The notes beneath the pieces were generated by a model. The model was given only the letters and a program-made list of their open reading frames with translations. It did not search any database and was not told the DNA's origin. Source: an uncultured Alphaproteobacteria bacterium (GTDB lineage: Bacteria; Pseudomonadota; Alphaproteobacteria; Rhodobacterales; Rhodobacteraceae). From it: DNA of 55,226 nucleotides. The DNA is taken from assembly GCA_902562285.1 (NCBI GenBank), contig CACESU010000009.1, positions 1-55,226 on the forward strand, in the 5' to 3' direction. This document shows, in pieces, positions 50,934 through 55,226 of this stretch. The position numbers and the translations under genes were made by a program. The number at the start of each line of letters is the position of its first letter. Within the stretch, counting starts at the first letter, position 1.

Positions 50934-51829
50934 TGCAATGGGATAAAGAAAAATTTGATTGGCCACATCATGAATTAAGTAATTTTATTGATTCCGAAAC
51001 TCATACTTGGCACGTACAAGATACTGAAGAACTTAATCCCAAGAAAAAATTACCCATAGCTCTTTTTATTCACGGGGCTGGTGCATCAACACATAGTTGG
51101 CGATTAGTTTTAGATCAATTAAAAGATAATTTTAGAGTAATTCTTTTAGACTTACCAGGACATGGATTTTCAAGATTAGGAAAAAAAAATCGATCTAGCC
51201 TAGAGTCTATAACTAAAGATTTAGAATTTCTTTTAATTAAAATGAATGTTAATCCTGATTTAGTTATAGGTCATTCTGCAGGAGCAGCAGTTGCCTTAAA
51301 TTTGGCACTTTCAAAAAAAATTAAAATACAAGGTATATTATGTTTAAATGGAGCATTAGGTAATTTTTCAGGTATTGCAGGAATATTATATCCTTTATTA
51401 GCTAAATTTTTATCAATGAGTCCTCTAACGGTTCCTTTTTTTACCTCTTTATACTCTTCAAAAAATCAAGTTGAAAAATTTCTAAGTTTAACAGGAAGTA
51501 AGATTAACCCTAAAGGTATAAGCTATTATAAAAAATTAATTTCAGACAAAAAACATGTTGAGGGAACATTAGCAATGATGTCGCAATGGAATTTAAACCA
51601 ACTCATATTGAGATTGAAACAAATCGAAATTCCGGTTTGTTTAATAGTTGGGCAAAATGATAGTATTGTCGATAATCATGATAATCTTAAAGCATCAAAG
51701 GATATTCCAAAAGCAGAATTTATAGCTAATCCTGAGCAAGGACATCTTATGCATGAAGAAAATCCAAAATTAATATCTGACCAGATTAAGTCTTTTTATA
51801 GTAAAATTTTATGCATTCAAATAAGTTAA
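50933..51829 (+). CDS. bchO: BchO, Mg-chelatase-associated alpha/beta hydrolase
   Basis: This 298-residue alpha/beta-hydrolase has the oxyanion region IHGAGASTHSWR, nucleophile elbow IGHSAGAAVALNL, and the His region EQGHLMHEE. BchO always accompanies bchID in PGCs; its role in Mg insertion is inferred from genetics. It overlaps bchD by 1 base. Confidence 0.92.
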   Translation: MQWDKEKFDWPHHELSNFIDSETHTWHVQDTEELNPKKKLPIALFIHGAGASTHSWRLVLDQLKDNFRVILLDLPGHGFSRLGKKNRSSLESITKDLEFLLIKMNVNPDLVIGHSAGAAVALNLALSKKIKIQGILCLNGALGNFSGIAGILYPLLAKFLSMSPLTVPFFTSLYSSKNQVEKFLSLTGSKINPKGISYYKKLISDKKHVEGTLAMMSQWNLNQLILRLKQIEIPVCLIVGQNDSIVDNHDNLKASKDIPKAEFIANPEQGHLMHEENPKLISDQIKSFYSKILCIQIS

Positions 51830-51852
51830 TATCTTGCAGGAGCATATTTCCT

Positions 51853-52236
51853 ATGTATAATTTGATTATGAAGAGCTTAATATTAGTGTTATCTATATCA
51901 ATTTTATGTTTAAATCCTTTTGGCTTTTATGTATTGGCAAGCGAACAAGTCAATGAGGAAGATGGATTTGAAGTTTCTGACGAAATTTTAGCCATTGTTG
52001 GTGACATAGATTATGGAGAGTATCTGTCAAGTGAATGCACTACATGCCATCATGCGCAGGGTTTAGATGAAGGTATTCCTTCAATTACAGGATGGCCTAT
52101 AGAATCATTTGTTTGGGCCCTTCATTCATATAAAAGTGGGGCACGCAACCATCCAATAATGGAAATGATTACCCAAAGATTATCAAATGAAGAAATTGCT
52201 TCTCTTGCAATTTTTTTTGAATCGATAAATAATTAA
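51853..52236 (+). CDS. fccA: Monohaem cytochrome c subunit of flavocytochrome c sulfide dehydrogenase
   Basis: This small secreted cytochrome (127 residues from ATG 51853) has a signal peptide (LILVLSISILCLNPFGFYVLA) and one haem site CTTCH, followed by GIPSITGWPIESFVWALHSYKSGARNHPIMEMI with the probable distal Met, and ends LSNEEIASLAIFFES. This is the FccA/SoxE-type class I fold. ATG 51868 (MKSLILV) is an alternative start. It begins 23 bases after bchO and 19 before fccB, so it may be co-transcribed with crtA-bchIDO. SoxE is an equally valid name; no other sox genes are in the window. Confidence 0.85.
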   Translation: MYNLIMKSLILVLSISILCLNPFGFYVLASEQVNEEDGFEVSDEILAIVGDIDYGEYLSSECTTCHHAQGLDEGIPSITGWPIESFVWALHSYKSGARNHPIMEMITQRLSNEEIASLAIFFESINN

Positions 52237-52255
52237 ATTATAAGGAGGATCTAAT

Positions 52256-53518
52256 ATGAAACTAAATCGAAGAAATTTTATATCTGCTTCGGCAGGCATA
52301 GCCGCTACAATGTCTTCACCAATTGTTTTTGGAGCATCAAGACCAAAAGTTGTGGTGATAGGTGGTGGTGCAGGAGGAGCAACAGCAGCAAGATATATCG
52401 CCAAAGATTCAAAAGGTGCTATTGATGTTACATTAGTAGAACCAACGAGAAGCTATTATACTTGTTTTTTCTCAAACCTATATCTAGGGGGCTTTAGAGA
52501 TTTTGATTCTATTGGCCATAGTTACGGAAAGTTAGCCAGTGATTTTGGTATTAATGTTGTTCATGATTGGGCAGTCGATGTTGATTCAAGTGGTAAGACG
52601 GTATCTTTAGCTGGTGGAGGAACTTTAAATTATGATAAACTAATTCTTTCTCCAGGAATTGATTTCGTTGATAATTCTGTACCAGGATGGGATTTATCAT
52701 CTCAAAATAAAATGCCTCATTCCTATAAAGCTGGATCTCAGACTCAACTTCTTAATGCCCAAATTGAGAATATGAGACAAGGAGGGACTTATTGCATGGT
52801 GGCACCACCTAATCCTTACCGGTGTCCTCCAGGACCTTATGAAAGAGTTTCAATGGTGGCTCATAAACTTAAGAAAATAAATCCAAGTGCAAAAATTTTA
52901 ATTCTCGAACCAAAACCAAAATTTTCCAAACAGGGATTATTTGAAGAAGGTTGGAATAAGCACTATGCCGGTATGATTGAAATGATAGGGCCAGAAATGG
53001 GTGGTAAAGGGGTTGAAGTAAGACCTGCCAGCATGGAGGTAATTGTTGATGGTGAATCTGAAAAGGTTGACGTATGTAACGTAATACCAGCTATGAAAGC
53101 CGGTAAGATTGCTGAATTAGCAGGAGTTACAGACGGTAATTGGGCGCCAACAATTGCACATACAATGCAAAGTAGAAAAAATAGTGATATCCATATCCTG
53201 GGAGACGCAGCTGCTCAAGGTGATATGCCAAAATCAGGGTTTTCTGCTAATTCTCAAGCCAAAGTTTGCGCAATGGCTGTAAGAGGTGAACTTACAGATT
53301 CAAAAGTATTTCCAGCCAAATTCTCAAATACTTGCTGGTCCCTTGTTGATACTAATGATGGTATTAAAGTTGGAGCAAGTTATGAAGCAACAGATGAGAA
53401 AATTGCTAAGGTTTCTGGTTTTGTTTCCAAAACTGGTGAAGATGCTTCTGTTAGAAAAGCTACTTATGAAGAAAGTCTTGGATGGTATGCTGGTATAACA
53501 TCTGATATGTTTGGATAG
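52256..53518 (+). CDS. fccB: Flavocytochrome c sulfide dehydrogenase, flavoprotein subunit
   Basis: This 420-residue periplasmic flavoprotein (FccB/SoxF) oxidises sulfide to sulfur and passes electrons to the cytochrome subunit. A twin-arginine signal (NRRNFISASAGIAA) is present. The FAD motif is KVVVIGGGAGGATAARYI. Cys70 in SYYTCFFSNLYLGG is where FAD is covalently bound in the family. The redox-active cysteines are seen in PYRCPPGPYERVS and FSANSQAKVCAMAV. The C-terminal FCSD dimer domain (FSNTCWSLVDTNDGIKVGASYE) is complete. AAGGAGG precedes the ATG; a strong terminator follows. Confidence 0.93.
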   Translation: MKLNRRNFISASAGIAATMSSPIVFGASRPKVVVIGGGAGGATAARYIAKDSKGAIDVTLVEPTRSYYTCFFSNLYLGGFRDFDSIGHSYGKLASDFGINVVHDWAVDVDSSGKTVSLAGGGTLNYDKLILSPGIDFVDNSVPGWDLSSQNKMPHSYKAGSQTQLLNAQIENMRQGGTYCMVAPPNPYRCPPGPYERVSMVAHKLKKINPSAKILILEPKPKFSKQGLFEEGWNKHYAGMIEMIGPEMGGKGVEVRPASMEVIVDGESEKVDVCNVIPAMKAGKIAELAGVTDGNWAPTIAHTMQSRKNSDIHILGDAAAQGDMPKSGFSANSQAKVCAMAVRGELTDSKVFPAKFSNTCWSLVDTNDGIKVGASYEATDEKIAKVSGFVSKTGEDASVRKATYEESLGWYAGITSDMFG

Positions 53519-53540
53519 GTTTAAAAATTTCTTAATTTAG

Positions 53541-53569
53541 AACCCTCTAGAATAACTTTCTAGGGGGTT
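53541..53569 (+). terminator. Rho-independent terminator after fccB
   Basis: A 12-pair stem (53541-53552 with 53558-53569, one T.G pair), 5-base loop and a T-rich tail follow fccB by 22 bases. The minus-strand permease gene ends inside it (stop at 53560), so it may serve both directions. Confidence 0.85.
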
Positions 53570-54444
53570 TCTTTTATTATTTTTTCATTAGATGATAATT
53601 GAACTATAGCTACCACTATAAATGAACCACCAATTAATATAAAGATATCTACTGTCTCACCAAATAGTAATAATCCAATTAAAGTTGACCAGATTAGCTG
53701 AAAAAAAATAACTGGCTGAGTAACAGATAGTGGTGCTAATGATAAGGCCATAGTCATAAAATAATGACCAAGTGTTCCTAAAATTGCAACAACAAATAAT
53801 AATAATAAATCATCTATTGAAGGGTAAACCCATATAAAAAAAGTAAAAGGTAATAAGGTAATTGTTGCAAAAAAAGTAAGGAAAATTACAATTAAATTTG
53901 TACTTTCTGTTTTTGTTAGGTTTTTTGCTATTAAATATGAAGTAGCAAACAATATTGTACTTAATAGTTGAGCAATTTTACCATAAGAAAAAATTTCCAT
54001 GCCAGGCTTTAATATTAACATAGCACCTATAAATGATAATAGAAGAGCACCTACTCTATTAAGAGTAATAACTTCTTTGAAAATTAATATTGCACCAATA
54101 GTTGTAAAAATTGGTGTTAAATAGTTTATTGCTGTTACATCTGCCATAGGAATGTTAGCAACAGAATAAAACCACAGAACTACAGCAAAACCATGGATTA
54201 ATCCTCTTAAACCATATTTGAATATGGGGATTTTATTTTTATTTTTTTTGCACTGAAATTTGAAAAGAGGCAAAATGAGTATCAAACCAAATAAATATCT
54301 AAAAAAAGCTGCTTGTATAGAAGGTAGATCTTTACTTAAATATTTCACACTGACCATTACAGCAACAAAGCATAAACCAGTCAAAAGCATTAAAAAAATA
54401 CTTTGGAGATAATTATAGTTTCTAATTCTTAAACTTGTAATCAA
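53560..54444 (-). CDS. DMT-family (EamA) permease
   Basis: This 294-residue protein with about ten hydrophobic segments and two EamA repeats has KYLSKDLPSIQAAFFRYLFGLILILPLF in the first and FATSYLIAKNLTKTESTNLIVIF / LAPLSVTQPVIFFQLIWSTLIGLLLFGE in the second. Such proteins export or import small metabolites; the substrate cannot be told. It appears unrelated to photosynthesis and marks the right edge of the PGC. Confidence 0.88.
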   Translation of the reverse strand: MITSLRIRNYNYLQSIFLMLLTGLCFVAVMVSVKYLSKDLPSIQAAFFRYLFGLILILPLFKFQCKKNKNKIPIFKYGLRGLIHGFAVVLWFYSVANIPMADVTAINYLTPIFTTIGAILIFKEVITLNRVGALLLSFIGAMLILKPGMEIFSYGKIAQLLSTILFATSYLIAKNLTKTESTNLIVIFLTFFATITLLPFTFFIWVYPSIDDLLLLFVVAILGTLGHYFMTMALSLAPLSVTQPVIFFQLIWSTLIGLLLFGETVDIFILIGGSFIVVAIVQLSSNEKIIKETP

Positions 54445-54480
54445 GTTAATCCTAAAAATTAATTGGTATTTACTGATAAA

Positions 54481-55226
54481 TTATTTACCGGAAAATTTGG
54501 GTTTTTCTTTATTAAAAAAAGCTTGCACAGCATTTTTAAAATCATCTGTTTTTGCTAAATTAGCTTGTATCGTTATTTCCTTATTAAATATAGACCAATA
54601 ATCACTATACTTAGAATAACGTAGAAGTTCTTTTGTCTCTTTTGCTACTAAGGGAGATCTTTTGGCTAATTTTTTAGCCCAAGTCTCTACTTCATTCATG
54701 AAATTATTTTCTTTAAAAATCTTATTTGCCAATCCTAATTTTTCACATTCAGAAGCACTTACATGTTCTCCATTAATAATAAATTCTAAGGCTTTATTAT
54801 AGCCCAGTTTTTGTGATAATGACCAATGTGCCCCTCCATCTGGAATAAGCCCTATATTAGAAAAAACAAAAGATAACTTAGAATTTTCACACATAAGCAA
54901 AAAATCACATGCAAGTGCTAAAGTAGATCCTATACCGGCAGCAGATCCGTGTACTGCAGCAATAAAAATTTTTTTTCCATTTACAATTTTCTCAAAAATT
55001 GGCTTATATTCATTTTCTAATTGTATGGGTATATCCTCTGCTGTTGTTTCAATTAAATCAGCTCCAGCACAGAAGCCAGGTCCAGCTCCACTAATTATAA
55101 CAACTCTAATTGAAATATCTTTTTCAATTTTATCTAAAATTTGTATAAAATTTTGTCTTAATTCTCCATTCAATGAATTGTATTGTTTTGGCCTAGATAA
55201 ACAAATATTTGCAACACCATCAAAAG
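54481..55226 (-). CDS. Enoyl-CoA hydratase/isomerase family protein, partial (N-terminus off the right edge)
   Basis: This crotonase-fold protein shows the oxyanion-hole segments GAGPGFCAGADL and HGSAAGIGSTLALACDFLLM, plus FVFSNIGLIPDGGAHWSL, with the catalytic-Glu position replaced by Asp or shifted (IGLIPDGG). The frame stays open to the window end with the usual N-terminal FDGVANICLSRPKQYNSLNGEL, so the gene begins beyond 55226. Its reaction (beta-oxidation hydratase or another CoA step) is undetermined. It lies 36 bases upstream of the permease. Confidence 0.9.
   Translation of the reverse strand, partial: FDGVANICLSRPKQYNSLNGELRQNFIQILDKIEKDISIRVVIISGAGPGFCAGADLIETTAEDIPIQLENEYKPIFEKIVNGKKIFIAAVHGSAAGIGSTLALACDFLLMCENSKLSFVFSNIGLIPDGGAHWSLSQKLGYNKALEFIINGEHVSASECEKLGLANKIFKENNFMNEVETWAKKLAKRSPLVAKETKELLRYSKYSDYWSIFNKEITIQANLAKTDDFKNAVQAFFNKEKPKFSGK

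Noticed and set aside
51811-51852. Longer fccA N-terminus
   Set aside because: It overlaps bchO and adds a polar stretch before the signal peptide; ATG 51853 or 51868 gives a normal signal sequence.

Overview
The window is a nearly complete photosynthesis gene cluster (PGC) of an aerobic anoxygenic phototrophic alphaproteobacterium, flanked by purine-catabolism genes on the left and a flavocytochrome c (sulfide dehydrogenase) pair on the right. The DNA is strongly AT-rich (about one third G+C by eye), with short intergenic gaps and many 4-base overlaps, as in streamlined marine lineages. Gene content and order point to a low-GC member of the Rhodobacterales: crtA-bchIDO, crtIB-tspO-crtCD-crtEF, bchCXYZ-pufQBALM, dxs, idi-bchP-ORF428-bchG, ppsR-ppaA, bchFNBHLM-lhaA-puhBC-acsF-puhE-hemA, with the spheroidenone-type crtA. 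The taxonomic placement is inference from order and family resemblance only.

Layout. 1-275: start of a membrane-anchored coiled-coil protein running off the left edge. 353-6296 (-): guaD, xdhC, xdhB, xdhA, which convert guanine to xanthine and then urate. 6391-8004: a carboxymuconolactone-decarboxylase-like protein, a CbbY-type HAD phosphatase and a periplasmic pseudoazurin. 8083-22571 (-): superoperon bchF-N-B-H-L-M-lhaA-puhB-puhC-orf102-acsF-puhE-hemA. 22572-22993: divergent control region with PpsR boxes. 22994-29138 (+): ppaA/aerR, ppsR, bchG, an ORF428-type BCH2/PucC transporter, bchP, idi. 29162-31084 (-): dxs. 31143-39608 (-): bchC-X-Y-Z-pufQ-pufB-pufA-pufL-pufM-puhA. 39717-47344: carotenoid genes crtF, crtE (-), crtD, crtC (+), tspO, crtB, crtI (-). 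47413-53518 (+): crtA-bchI-bchD-bchO followed without an obvious break by fccA-fccB, then a terminator. 53560-55226 (-): DMT permease and a partial crotonase.

How it works together. HemA makes 5-aminolevulinate. BchHID/O, BchM, AcsF, BchLNB, BchF, BchXYZ, BchC, BchG and BchP make bacteriochlorophyll a. Dxs and Idi feed isoprenoids to CrtE and the carotenoid branch (CrtB, I, C, D, F, A), so spheroidenone is the expected end product under oxygen. LH1 (PufBA) and reaction centre (PufLM, PuhA) are assembled with LhaA, PuhB, PuhC, PuhE and PufQ. PpsR boxes (TGT-N12-ACA) sit at all four transcription hubs: bchF/ppaA, bchC, crtE/crtD and crtI/crtA. Only the oxygen-dependent cyclase AcsF is present. 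No bchE, pucBA, pufC or pufX is in the window.

Most notable points: (1) puhA has left its usual place between lhaA and puhB and sits directly after pufM, two bases downstream and where pufC or pufX normally lies, so all three reaction-centre subunits share one operon. (2) fccAB appears to be the distal part of the PpsR-linked crtA-bchIDO operon, and a pseudoazurin lies at the other edge of the cluster, suggesting alternative electron supply to the photosynthetic chain. (3) bchD lacks a conventional start codon at its expected N-terminus. (4) The puf messenger carries GC-rich hairpins that stand out against the AT-rich background.
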